A stretch of DNA of 64,000 bases, taken from the NCBI GenBank assembly GCA_026027325.1, contig JAMSLZ010000007.1, positions 2,170,001 through 2,234,000 on the forward strand, in the 5' to 3' direction. Source of the DNA: Actinomucor elegans. Taxonomy: Eukaryota; Mucoromycota; Mucoromycetes; Mucorales; Mucoraceae. The notes below the pieces were generated by a model that worked only from the letters and a program-made list of their open reading frames with translations, was not told the origin of the DNA and searched no databases. Of the stretch, positions 22,126 through 34,591 are shown one piece after another (position 1 is the first letter of the stretch; each line of letters begins with the position of its first letter). Both the position numbers and the translations under genes were made by a program.

Positions 22126-24266
22126 GTTTTTCGCAAACTTCTCGATTGGTATAATCTTTTGTTAGGCTGTCTGTTACCAGCAATATGGATACAGTATATG
22201 ACAGTTTAAAAAAAGATTTCGATCCTGGTAGATATGACAGCTCGCTAATTAGTTTAATCGGGCCTGCTAGTCTAATGCATATTCTGATTTGCACCAGCGT
22301 ACGAGCATGCTGTAAAACATTTCAAAAGGAAAAGTATTATTTACTATTATGGCATTAAACAAAAAAGCCAGATCTATCAACGAAAACATGGAAATCAATC
22401 ATGAGTAACCTAGATTTATATGGCAAGCTCCTTGGTTAGCCCTTCAACTTGACATTAAAAAACGTTTTTTGTGATTTGGCTGTATGTAACTGTTCTTTTA
22501 ACATCTTATAGCCAGGACCTCGCTGTTCTATTCCACGTTTGATATAGCGCGTAATCATAAGATTGTTACAACCCGCTCATAGGTGTAGACAATGTTGATA
22601 TTTGAAACTCACTGTTAAAGTAACCATTTACGCGTTTTTCAAGGTATACATTGTTTAAACTATCCATATATTAATAGATTATTAAGCAGTAGATACTATC
22701 GTTAAGAAGAGCAGCTTTATTTTGATTCCTTGCTCCTAGTTCTAAAGCATATTATTATTGTAATCATCTAACCTCCTATTCGTTACTGTTTTCAAAAGTA
22801 TAAAGCAGATATATAACGAAAAGAGATATTGCAATAGAGAAAAGGATGGCTTTAAAATTATGGATTAAACTTGGTAATATCTAGAAAGCGTGTCCACGTA
22901 TAGATACAAGTCAATTTTACGGATCATTGTAATACCTATAATATGACTTGAAAACAGCGAAATTCTACCCTTTGGTAACAGTACTGCTCTTATTCTCCTA
23001 TTTTCTGTGCTGTAATTGGATGCATGTTATTAGTATGCGGTGTACAAAGATGCTCTAAAATAAACCGAAAAGCCTGTGTGTAACCCTCAGCAAAGCATAA
23101 TATTTCTAATGAGAGCTTATTTTCAGATACAGCTTTCCTCTTGCAAACACGCGTTGTATTAAGTCAACCTTTTAAGAAAGAGAGATATAAGGACTTTATT
23201 AACTGCATCGGTTATGCTTTAGAAAACAAAATATGCAAGGTATTGCTCGGATGTGAGATATCTATCTATTTTCGATAGAATCGCTTGTCCAAAAATGTAT
23301 GGTTTATCCGGAAACAAATGCAATCTCGTGCTTGACGTTCAAGAAAAGACTATCATGCATTATAGATCGGAATAAACTATATTGATACGAACATAGTCGC
23401 AAATTCGCGAATCATAATGATAGAATTGTATTTGATCGTTCTTCCGCCTCCAACTGCAATTGCAGGTCCATCGTTTTTTGTTATTGAATAATAATGAAAA
23501 AAAAAAATCCGACATTGGGGTAAATGAATATTATGCATACATAAATCTATAGCTTAACAAGCTATTGAATGTAACAAGACATTAGAGCTGAAATTAAACT
23601 TTCAAGTAATGTAGTAGTTTATTTTGATGCTAAATTTGGCCGATTGCTCAAGATCCTTTACGCTTATTGCACTATATGTTAATTCTCAAGGACATGATTA
23701 ATTGGATAAATTTGGGCTTAAACTTATCATTAGAAATTGGAATAAAAGGGTTACTGAGAAGTATAACTAAAATGACACTTTGCAATATTAATTGAAGTGA
23801 TAAAAAAAAAGAATTAATTTCTTTTGGATGGCGTAATTCGTAGAGTATAATCAAAGAAAATAATTTGCTTCAGAGATTACAAACGTTATTTTGTCGAAGC
23901 TTTGTAGCGCTTTCCATTTACTGCTTGAAACTTCAACAAAACAATTTTAAAAACATGATACTTTTTCTATATATTTTCCTAGTTGTAGAGCTGTATCTTG
24001 ATTGACTATTGAAACTACATATAATCGAAAATCTTGCAGATTTTTATCAATTTTTTTTTTTTTTTTGTAGGGGAGCGAGCTCCATTTTTATTTAAGATCC
24101 TTTAAACGCCAGGTGCGAGAGGAATAAAAGGCTGATATAATAATATTAAATTAAGTTGACAATTGAATGAATGGAAAGAATTGGTGGTTACATAAGGAGA
24201 GTACCTATTGATGGCCGTGGTTCGAGCCAAGCTGCAGTTCCGAGTCAAGCTGGATACGAAGCTGTG
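22126..24266. other. Gene-poor AT-rich spacer
   Basis: About 2.1 kb without a recognisable gene on either strand. It holds several homopolymer A and T runs (for example near 23500 and 24050) but no RNA gene or clear repeat that I could identify. The stretch nearest 22130 belongs to the secreted protein promoter. Confidence 0.35.
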
Positions 24267-24715
24267 CTATTGATTTGACTGCTTTTGAGGGACAAAAAGG
24301 AATATTATCAAAAACAAATCACCAATGCGCCTGCCAAACGCACTGGAGAGTACATGCGAAGATTTGATGTGAAGTGAGTTTGGGGAATAGTAGATGGGAT
24401 GTTTGATGGACAGTCGGGAATGAAAGGTGTAATAGTAGGTAGAATGAGGATAGAGTGATCCTGTTGGGTGGTGGGGAGGGAAGAGAGTGCCGGATATAGG
24501 CGTAATAGATGGTTTGTCAGACATGAAATTTGAGTGGACATTCGAAGATAAAGTGATATAGTGTTTCTCTAGTTGGAGTGTAAGATGAACAGAGAGGACA
24601 ATTTGGTGAGGAATTTTTTGATTGGATATGTTTGTGGAGAAGGTCTTTGGTTGGTACCTTGTTGTGAATAGTACAATACGAGATTGTACGTGAGATTTTT
24701 ATCAAAGGTGTATCA
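24267..24715 (-). mobile_element. Non-LTR retrotransposon 3' relic (zf-RVT and tail)
   Basis: Reading downward from about 24715, one frame encodes LIKISRTISYCTIHNKVPTK, then CPLCSSYTPTRETLYHFIFE and CPLKFHV. This is the zinc-binding domain that closes LINE reverse transcriptases: an intact C-x2-C, then HF and CP. After a frame break the sequence continues in other frames to a tail (FGRRIGDLFLIIFLF) that resembles the usual C-terminal segment of such elements. Frame shifts and the absence of an RT core make it a 5'-truncated dead copy. Confidence 0.75.
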
Positions 24716-27493
24716 TGGGGGGGGAGAAGGACGACGTTCTAACGCCGCTGTCCAATGGAAATACAGCCATATTAGTTTAAACAAATGTGAGACTCAGAAA
24801 ATAGAAATTGTGATATAGACAACAATTCAATGACACTAGCGACTTGGGCTGATAATAAAAGTTATATACAATTATTTTTTGTTTCAACTTTGTAACTCTT
24901 GCACAACTATACAAAAATAAATAAATAAAAAGATTGGCCAAGCATCAAAAGTACGATACAAGCCGGAGTTGGATAGCGCTTTTTTGAAGCCTTACGCCAT
25001 TATAACAATTTATGCTGTGCCAAGATCATGTTGCAGCGTATGCATGTTTCAAATTTCTAGCCATAATAAATTGGGTTACTGCGCTACATAGATCTGAAAA
25101 TGTTGATGTTTTTTGTGGATGGTGGTAAAATACCTTCAATTCATTTTCCGAAAGCCAATCATATTATATCTGTAGAGGCAGCGTTAGTTCGACACGAATC
25201 AAGGGAAACAAGAAGAAGCTAATATCAAAAAGCATCCAAGATGTTACAAAAAGGTTATAGATAAAGGTGGTCAGGCACATTACAGTGCATATGGAGTGCA
25301 GAATATGTGATTTGCACTTTAGGTTTTCCCGCGTATTCTTATAAGTGATACTGCTATTTTTTTTTTTTTCTTATCTACTATTGACGATCTATACTAACGA
25401 TATCATTAAATCGATAGTCGATGATCTATAAGGTTTTGTTGGTTGATACTTCTTTTCTTTCAGCTAAATATCCCTGTATTTAATATTATTACATTTATCT
25501 GGATACAAGATTAAATTATCAATGTCTGCCAGAATTTGTGCTTTGAATATTCGTTTGTGGGACGCGGCACAGACCATGTGGTATTACCACCATACCAATT
25601 GATGTTGTACAAGGCTTTTTTAAACGATTTTAAGCACTTGATGGCAAGGCAGTCTATTATGATTGGAGTCGTAGATGCAGTATTACAAAGGCAATACCCC
25701 CTTCTATCGGCTGCCGATCTTACTAGTGTAGAATCATCGTCATTGATCTATTGGATAGTTTATAAGATTGATACAACAAATGCTTGTGATGTATTTCCTT
25801 AATAGAAGAATGCCGCTATAATGCACAACACAAATGATCTCAAGGTTGATCTAAATAACAAACCGAGTTGCGTACTAAATCGTGTGCTTTCATTCTTCGT
25901 CATCAATCTGCTAATATTTGTTCTTTGATGCAAAGCAACGCCATTGAATGCAAACCGGGTTTGATTCCGTGAAACATGCTTTCTCCTTTATATATATATA
26001 AAAGACAAGCACCTCTGCTATACTTGTTTGTTATTGAAACAACCTGCTAGTACCTTGCATTCTTATATACTCTAAAAGATGTGCATCCTACATATTCTGG
26101 ATGAAAATATCAAGAAGAAGCTTTCTGAAAAGTTCAAATAACTGTCACATTGAAATATCTGTTTCGATGAGAGTCTTTTCTCACGCAAAACACAAACACC
26201 ACTTATAATCAATAGAAAAGGTTGCTGCAGCATGACATCCTGGCTGTATAAGCCAGAATGAATAAATATCATTATCAGGCGCTTATTAGACTACGCCATT
26301 TGAATATTTGTATATATATATTAGTCACTTATTGGATTGGAATACAATCATATTATGTTTGTAAACACCTATGCTCCAGAGCGAGCGAGAGAGAGAATGA
26401 CCAGAAAACACTGCTGAAACACAGAACATTTTGTTTCATTGGATTGCGGAATGTGAATTTAGTTTGGCTACTGAACTCTCTTCAGCTCATAAATCGTCAA
26501 CGAACCAAGATTATCTGCTGATTTACGGTAAATACATAGAAAAAACCGCGTCATCGCATATAAATAAATTGCCCTTAAGATCGGCCTGTTGTAGGAAGCA
26601 CTATAGGTCAAAACAACCAATTAACCGGACATGGAATCTGAGAATAAAATAACGACCCATGACAGGCAATTTAACTCACTAAACCCGCGTCAAAAACAAC
26701 AACGAGCCGAGATATTCCATTGATTTCCGGGCAAAACATACAGAAAACCACGCGCTTTCCAACAAAACAAGTTTCACGTCGATATGCGAACTTTGATATT
26801 GGATAGGCCACATCCAGAGACGAATACTTCCCTTGTCATGTAATTTGACGTGATTCTAAAGCAGACGCATTCTAATTCTTATCTTGATTCATTTTCCAAC
26901 TGACAGGCGCTCATTATCCGAGATTTGGCATTATGCATCGAAAGGTTTTCTTTTAAGTTTTTCTTTTTAACTATCTTATAATTGTACAACATATATGTAC
27001 TATTATTAAATCCAACCTTTTTTAATATTAAGGAGCTGGTAAGGTCAAACGAATATGATCATAACATATTTACGCGTAAAAATGACGCGTCAATTCATTG
27101 TCTTCTATTAGTTTTTTTAAGGCTCATAAAAGAACAGTGTCAGCTATTGCAAACAAATAGTAAATCAGCGGTAAATTTCCAGTGACACACTACTTTTTCT
27201 TATTTGACAGAGAGATAGTGTCCTTTTTTATTTTTTTATTTTGTATTTTTTTTATTTACATACTCCTTATTTTCACACAGACTCACCTTTATATTCTTTC
27301 TTTCTTTTTTATTTCCTTTGCTTTTCCTTCTTCATCTACTTTTAAATAAAGGAATTACGCAACATTAACGCGAAATTGAAAGGAAATTAACTCTCATTTC
27401 CTTTTCTTTTCCATCATCTATTTGTAATTCGAAACCCTTTCTTTTTCTAATACACACTCTTTTAAAAATTTCGGTTCTTATTGGCACCGTTTC
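24716..27493. other. Spacer with possible ORF relic; promoter of the kinase gene
   Basis: Between 25521 and 25802 a small region reads as protein in more than one frame (MSARICALNIRLWDAAQTMW, then a shift), possibly debris of a multicopy gene; it is not called as a gene. From about 27180 to 27490 the forward strand is pyrimidine-rich (T/C runs) and probably forms the promoter and 5' leader of the kinase gene. No RNA gene was found. Confidence 0.4.
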
Positions 27494-28454
27494 ATGTCCT
27501 CATCGACAGTGACTAAACCATATATAACAGAATCTTGGATTCATATGAAACATGGTTTTAATGAAAAGAAACCACCCGAAGATGGTAAATACGCAAGATC
27601 TACTGCTTCAAGTCGTTCTCGCGTTTCAAAAGAAGAAGACGGTATGAGTCAAACTGGTATCTATGAAGCATTTGCCAAAGCAGATGATCATTTCGAAAAG
27701 CAACAGCAACAAAAAGCTTTGAAGAAACCAGTCGTGAATACGCGACGTAAAAGCATAGCTACAGTAGAACTCAAGAAACCCGTCAATTCACCTCGCTTAA
27801 GTGCTACAGCTACAAAGAAACCAGTCAATGAGTCCTCATTAAAGCCTAAATCACTGATTCAATCTCGGAGACAAACTTTATCGGGTGCACTCCAATCCAC
27901 CCCAGCCAAGAGGACGAATGTAAATAGTAATATAAATGCAAGAAGTGCAAGTATCAGTGTTTCTGCTGCAAACCAACAAAGCGGTCTAGTCAAATTAGCC
28001 GATACACTTCGTGATACACTTGCTGAAAAACGAAAAGAAGCCCTCAAGTCAAGAGAGACAGAAGTCAATGATATAATTGATGCAAAACGTAGGCCCAGTA
28101 TGACAAAAGAGAAACTACGTGGTCTGGAAACAAGAAGACGTACATTGTCCAATGTCTCTTCTTTGCCTTCTTCACCTCAAGCTAAACCCACCAAACCCGG
28201 TGATGCAAGCTATATGAAACCTACTCTGGCAGATCAACAACGCCGCCATTCGCTTGCTGTAACAAGAACCACCTCTTCACCGCGTAGAAAAAAGAATAAT
28301 GCTATTCAACACAAGGCAGAATCTCCTTTGCCAAGCGAGGATGATCGTGAATCCCCTGTGAATGTTGGTGCTTCTATATTAAAGAAAAGAACAATATTAG
28401 CTGCAGCTACAGCTAAAGCTCGCCAACAACAACAACAACAACAACAACAGCAGC

Positions 28455-28485
<31 letters not shown>

Positions 28486-31028
28486 CCCTGATATAGGAAC
28501 TGCCAATAGTAGCGGAGATGAGAAGCCGGTGAAAACTGTACCAGAAAGAGCAAGAAAGAAATCATTAGGATTGCTAGACACTGAGCGACGTATGTCGCGA
28601 ACAGAAAGCTTAAAAGAAGGTCTACCAACTTCACCTTCCATGATGGCTGCTCGCATGTCTAGAAGAAAATCAGTCATTAAGCAAGAATCACCCATCAACC
28701 CTGAGCCAAACAGCAAGCGTTGGTCAGCCACTGATCCCAATAAAAAGGCGCCTCATCAGCGTAAACGTGGTAAGGTATTGTATGCTCTTTGTATTTTGTA
28801 TATTATACGATGAAGGTAATGATACTTTATGTTAGACTTTGCCAGGTAGTCTGGCTAAACCACCTACTGTACAGTCTCTTCAATTACCACCTATGAAGGT
28901 CGAACCTATCAAGATAACCATACCAAAAAATGTTGCCAAATCACCAGCTAGCGTCAAATCTACTATGAGTAGTCAGCTGAAAAAGAAGCGCATGTCACTC
29001 TCGTCCATTAACACACCCATTCCTTCATCTTCCTCCTCCTCGTCACCTGTGAAAAAATCATTATCGACCCGTAAAGCCAAAGGTGCTAGTCATTTAGGTA
29101 TTTCAACGTCACGTCGTGCTTCCTTGAAAGCACCATCATCCTCACACATCGTAACACCGCCCTTGAAAGCTTCGCCAACATCCATTGCATCACCTCGTGT
29201 ACGACCCACGCGAAGACAAAGCGTATATGACAAACCTACATCATCTAAAGCAACCCAAGAAGAAGAATACAGTGGACTGCGCAAGTTGAATAGTGCATAT
29301 GCCTCCAATAGTCGGAAGAATTCATTAGTGGAAGAAACCATCGATAAAGATAAAGGTAAAATTTTCATCAACTTCAATGATTGCTATCTATCTCATTGAT
29401 CATGTCTTTTTTTTTTTTTTTTTTTCCTTAGGCCGTCATCGTGTTATTAGTCTACGAGAAAAGCTGGATACTATGGTAGCTCTACACTCACTCCCCAACG
29501 AAAATACAGACAAGCGTCGTCAATCACCGCTTGCTTATGATAACCATCATCGACGTTATGATTTAGAAGAAAGACACTCTTCCCTAGCCATAGAAGACCG
29601 TACATTACGTCCTCAACCTATCAAAGACAGCTTGATGATGTGGGACATGGAAATGGTAGAAGCGCTCAGCCCTGGTATGCCCAAATCTCCTTCGATTGCT
29701 ATCAAATTCTATGGCCATCATCTTAGTCCCTTTGAGCAAAATGAAATCCAAGGATACCCCGAGGTCTACTTTGTAGGTCAGCATGTCAAGAAACATCAAG
29801 CCATGCCAGATGCCCCTGCTCTCAATTATGGCTATGATGATGAACGCGGCGATTATAAGAGCGTCATAGGTGACCATTTAGCATACCGTTATGAAGTTTT
29901 GGAGGAATTGGGTCGTGGGTCTTTTGGCCAAGTCGTCAAATGTTATGATCATAAAACTGCATCAACTGTGGCAGTCAAATTGATCCGTAACAAGAGACGA
30001 TTCTATGCCCAAGCCAAGACAGAAGTCAAAATCCTGAGTGATTTGGTTAAATGGGATCCAGAGGATAGACACCATAACGTCAAGATGACAGACAGCTTTT
30101 GCTTTAGAAGCCATCTATGTATTGTCTGTGAATGTCTTTCTATGAATTTGTATGAGTTTATCAAGATCAATAACTTCCAAGGCTTCCATATTACATTGAT
30201 TAAAAGGTTTGTGCGTGATTAAACTATATTAGGACAACGATACTCATCAAACCATTTAGATTTACAATCCAATTATTACGTTCCTTATCCTTACTATCTA
30301 GACATGGTGTAGTTCATTGTGATTTAAAACCAGAGGTAAAAAAAAAATAGCTTTTAATAATCAATTAGAAATTCAACCCCCCTACAATAGAATATCTTGC
30401 TGAAACATCCAACCAAGAGCACAATCAAAGTCATTGATTTTGGTAGCAGTTGTCTTGAAAGCCAACGAGGTACACCTCCCAAAACAAATAACAAACAAAA
30501 AACAACTTTTTTTTGTATTAATACCACTACTATTTAGTCTATACCTATATTCAAAGTCGTTTCTATCGTTCGCCCGAGATCATCTTGGGTTTGGACTATA
30601 CCATGGCCATTGACATGTGGTCCCTAGGTTGTATTATAGCCGAACTTTATACAGGTGTACCCATCTTTCCTGGAGAAAACGAACAAGAACAATTGGCATG
30701 CATCATGGAGGTGTTGGGTGTACCGGACCCAGCCCTGATACAACTCAGTGAACGTCGTAGCTTGTTTTTCGATCGACGCGGTGACCCACGCGTTGTGTGT
30801 AATTCACGAGGTAAAAAGAGACGTGCTGGTACCAAGAGCTTAAGTCAGGCTTTGCGATGTCATGATGCTTTGTTTTTGGACTTTATACAGCAGTGTTTGA
30901 TGTGGGATCCCGCAAGGCGGTTAACACCTGAACGTGCATTTCAGCATGAATGGATTACACAGTCAACTAAACAGCCAGCACCACCAGCACCACCAGCACC
31001 ACCAGCACCAACTCAAGATGAATCTTGA
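27494..31028 (+). CDS. DYRK-family protein kinase (DYRK2/Pom1-like)
   Basis: Dual-specificity tyrosine-regulated kinase; fungal relatives control cell polarity, size and growth. Six exons, 27494-28774, 28836-29355, 29432-30206, 30260-30335, 30391-30469 and 30538-31028, give 1073 residues. The N-terminal about 780 residues are Ser/Lys/Arg-rich and disordered, with a 20-Gln tract at about 311-330. The catalytic domain starts near [19 protein letters not shown], with the Lys in [17 protein letters not shown] across a splice junction, DFGSSC, and the DYRK activation loop [13 protein letters not shown] whose second Tyr is autophosphorylated. The protein ends with a short Pro/Ala repeat. The sub-family call rests on the activation loop and the DYRK-homology box (about [20 protein letters not shown]) just before the kinase. 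The gene is convergent with the Zn2Cys6 gene. Confidence 0.92.
28424..28483 (+). repeat. CAA/CAG tract encoding 20 Gln in the kinase
   Basis: An uninterrupted run of twenty Gln codons, arranged as CAA, then CAG, then CAA blocks. It lies in the disordered N-terminal region of the DYRK-like kinase and keeps the frame. Such tracts vary in length between isolates. Confidence 0.95.
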
Positions 31029-31172
31029 ATAAATGATACCACCCCCCTCTTTTTTTTGGAAATATATACTTTTTTTTTCTTTTTCTTTTTTTCTTTTTTT
31101 TTTTTTGCAAGGCGTCTTTTTTTTTGTACGTTTACGTATAGAAATTTACACTTGTTTTTAAATATATTATAT

Positions 31173-31204
<32 letters not shown>

Positions 31205-31468
31205 TAGCCGATTGTACCTATAGACTTGTACCTTAATAAAAATAAAAGTGTATATGTTGTAGAGGGTTAATCCCGAATTATACGTGAACCACGAGGTTAT
31301 ACTAACTAATAATGTTTTGCATGGACCAAAACACAGACCTATGTTTAGCTTATATGCAAAAGCTATAGGAGTAAGGTTTCACACTATTCAGCCGATATGA
31401 TGTATATAGAAAGCATTTATTAAAGTATAAATAAGAATAGATATAGAAAGATATAGTTTTTTTTTCTA
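31029..31468. other. Convergent 3' ends with homopolymer tracts
   Basis: This spacer lies between the stops of the kinase (+) and the Zn2Cys6 gene (-). It contains dense T-runs at 31050-31130 and an A-run of about 26 bp at 31179-31204, which probably overlap the 3' UTRs of both genes. No coding sequence is visible. Confidence 0.5.
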
Positions 31469-32757
31469 CTAAGAAGATGAGGATGGTGCATTCAAAGTAT
31501 TTGCTTTGGAATTGGGTGTAGAAGAGATGGGATAAATGGGATAATGAACTGTTGTGTAATCCATCGCTGTAGTCACAAAGGTGCATTTGGATAGTTGATC
31601 TATACAAGTTTTTTTTTCCCTGTTAGTATCGCTCTCTTCTTCAGTATATATAGAATACATTACCCATCAAGCTAGGAATAGGTGTAGATTGCTTCCATTC
31701 CTTTGGAGACCAAGTTGCATCGGATTGTTTATTAGCAAGTGGCGAAGTAGGTGTGGAAACAGAAGGTTGCATATAGGATGAGGAAGAGGTGGATGAAGAG
31801 GAAGGTGATAGTGAGAGGTTCAGCATGGAGGAAGCTACATTGTTCGTATTGGTATGTTGTGAATAGCTTTGTTTCAAGAGACGTGGTGAAGGTGGAGGAG
31901 AAGAAGGTGCAGATAACTGTTTTGGCGCATACGCTTCGGGATGATATGTTTTTGTGCTTCCATTGCTGTTAGGTGGTGAAGCATATGGTACTACATCAAT
32001 AAGATTAGCGTACTTGTATCATCTAATTGATATACTTACAGTTGCGGCAAACTTCACTTGAATGTTCTCTGGAAATACCATGTATAGAATGTCTTTGTTG
32101 ACGAGGTGAAGCAGAAACAGGTCTCTGTAGATGAGGTGAAGACATCTTACGGAACCCAGCTGCTGCCTTTTTCAAATCTTTGATTTCCTTTGTTAGAGAT
32201 GAAGGTCCCGACGTCGATTGGGATAACGGACTAGGTGTAAAAGCAGTCATCAACTTTTCTATTCTTCTTAAACGATCCTCAATACGATCGATGGCTTCAT
32301 GATCACCAGTAGCACTCGTACCATTAGTTGTACCAGCTGCAGCGGCAGAAGCAGCCGTTGTATTATTGGTAGCCAGCTGCGACGGTAAAGCAATGACTGA
32401 TCGCTTTCTGCGTTCCGAGTTATTAATACATTCAACACCACTACTTGCACAAAAGCTGCATGGACTACAACCATCGCATTTGGTTTTGCGTCTTCGACAC
32501 GTTTCACAAGCAGAGCCCGAACTCAATCGACGCGCTGTACTTGTAGTAAATACACTTCGTGGATGGTCGGACACAACGCTGTAAACACATTCTTGTGATG
32601 CGTCTGTGCAGTGAGTACAAGGCCGCTGTCCATTGCAGATACGTTTGCGTCGTTTACATGGCTCACAGCCTCGGAGTGTCGAACATCGTTCCACAAGCTG
32701 GTTTCGGGTAGGGCTAGGATTGGATAGTTTGCGATTGGTGGGTGAACTAGGTGGCAT
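31469..32757 (-). CDS. Transcription factor with two tandem Zn2Cys6 clusters
   Basis: Three exons, 32040-32757, 31664-31990 and 31469-31599, give 391 residues. Two complete Zn(II)2Cys6 clusters lie in tandem: Cys 31, 34, 41, 47, 50, 57 and Cys 84, 87, 94, 100, 103, 110. Both have spacing C-x2-C-x6-C-x5-C-x2-C-x6-C. The first contains CEPCKRRKRIC, the second CETCRRRKTKC. A short coiled-coil-like stretch (about 165-180, IEDRLRRIEKLM) follows the second cluster, then Ser/Pro/Thr-rich, probably disordered sequence to the end. There is no fungal-specific transcription factor middle domain. Most members of the class carry one cluster, so the doublet is unusual. A sequence-specific DNA-binding role in the nucleus is inferred; target genes are unknown. 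Confidence 0.88.
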
Positions 32758-34150
32758 TTTTGATCTTGTAATTGGTTTGTTCTCGAGGTCTCTCTATCTT
32801 TCTTGCCTTTCTTTATGTCTTTTTTTTATATATATATATAGAATTCCAGGTCGAGCTTTCCTTATACGCTGTCTTTTGATATTCACTACTTTTAAAGAAC
32901 ACAAGAGACTCGCTTTTTTGCAGTAAAAAAAAAGAGAGAGAGAGAGAACGAAAAAAAAAAGAAGAAAAAAAAAAGTAAAAAAAGAAAAAAGAGAAAAAGG
33001 GCCGGAAATAAAGATGGGAAAAAGCCTAAAAGAAAAAAAATTCTTATTTATCGGTGTTCCCTCCGTTTGTGCACCTTCCATTCAAGTGGCGACGATGTGA
33101 GAAAAACAAAAAAGGGGCCGCTCTACGCTTTTGGTGATTTCCAGGGCGAACATGACATGGGTTATCGGGAAAAGCGGATTTGAATACATTACCGGCGCAC
33201 CAATCCTAATGATTCATATTTTAATCCACATGGTCAAAGATGGGATCGGATAACGCGGCTATAGGTTCGGTAGTCTGTAAGTAAATTAGCATACTACATA
33301 TATACATATATTGCTCTGGCACAGTTTAATATCCAAAAGATAACGCTTTTTTATACGCAATGAAAGAGTTTCTTTTTTTACTGCTTTATTATGTTTCACC
33401 TATTTAAACAGAGAAGGGAATTCCGTTCTGGTAACTGGGTGGGCTGGGTGTCTGTGCGCCTGTGCGTTCTCGAAAAAAACTGATTGTTTATCGGTTTTTA
33501 ATTAGAACACGACAAATTCATTTAGGGCACGATAAGAGTAGCTTATATGAAGTTTCAACTGAAAACACATATACACACACACAAAGCAAGCTCAGTATTC
33601 TGCGTTTTAATAAAAGCACTAATAGATGCAGAACCTATTACTAGAAAGACTTGTCAGGCATGACATTGCACCGGGATTGATGGAGGGTTCTATTGATCCT
33701 TACATCAAATGTATATGAAATGTATAATATTTTGAAATTAGTTATTCAGTGGTAACTTAAACTCTGCAATTAACAAAAGTCTGAACAGACGCAACCATTC
33801 ATTCTGTGCTTGAAACATTAATCTGATGTGACAATTGACTTGGATTGGTGAGATTTATTGATCACTGAATGCAACTTACATCAAATACTTGTAATTTACA
33901 GTTAATTGATTACTGTGTAGCGATCACTATAACTGTTTGTCACGCAAAGGCTTTGTTAGATGTCATGATGCATTATGAATGAACCACTTTTGAAATGCAA
34001 CAGTGGACCGAGAAATAATGATTTCTTAAAATTGGTCAAGGTACAAACCTATTATGGACTTTATTAAAATCCCGCCATTTTATTCCGTGGAACGTGATGC
34101 ATTTAAAGGTATATTAACAGTATCTCATGAGCTTCTGGTCTTCTCTCATG
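32758..34150. other. Spacer with purine tract and one dispersed motif copy
   Basis: The part nearest 32758 is the promoter and leader of the Zn2Cys6 gene. It shows a (TA)n stretch at about 32828-32841 and a long purine-rich tract at about 32926-33000 (A/G on the forward strand). A copy of the dispersed motif lies at 33820-33850. No gene was recognised. Confidence 0.4.
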
Positions 34151-34154
34151 CTCC

Positions 34155-34591
34155 TGCAGGCTCGTACAGTTTGGTATCTAGCGCTTCCTCAGAAGGTTGA
34201 AACTACTATATACCTACGACGTATTGATTAAACTACAGTCAAACAATGCCAACTTTGCCAAGAACATGTAGGCACCTTACAGCACTTTCTGGTACTATAT
34301 CCTACCAAACAAACAATATGGACTGCTATCCGTTAGTGCTTTTACGCTACTAAGATGATTGATATGAATGATATATATATATATACAACACTGCTTTATC
34401 TTGAACTTTCAGACAACATCCGACCTTCTCAGCTAACATCATTCATCGCCATCATATCCACTGTTCTATGGTATATTTGGTATTTCTACTGGCAGCTTAT
34501 CATTGAAAGCATGCCTTTTTCAACTGATATGGTCATAACAAGGATTGAATCACAATTATCAATACTACAAATACCAATTGAATTAAACTAA
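34155..34591 (+). mobile_element. Non-LTR retrotransposon 3' relic (zf-RVT and C-terminal tail)
   Basis: One forward frame gives ARTVWYLALPQKVETTIYLR, a stop, then CQLCQEHVGTLQHFLVLYP, another stop, and finally an intact stretch to 34591 containing YLELSDNIRPSQLTSF, LWYIWYFYWQLIIE and ESQLSILQIPIELN. This is the zinc-binding end and tail of a LINE-type polyprotein. The last Cys of the zinc module has become Tyr, and two stop codons plus an AT-repeat insertion break the frame. The element is 5'-truncated, with no RT core upstream in the window. Confidence 0.75.

Noticed and set aside
25940..25985. T-loop-like GGGTTTGATTCCG
   Set aside because: The upstream 75 bp do not fold into the other tRNA arms.
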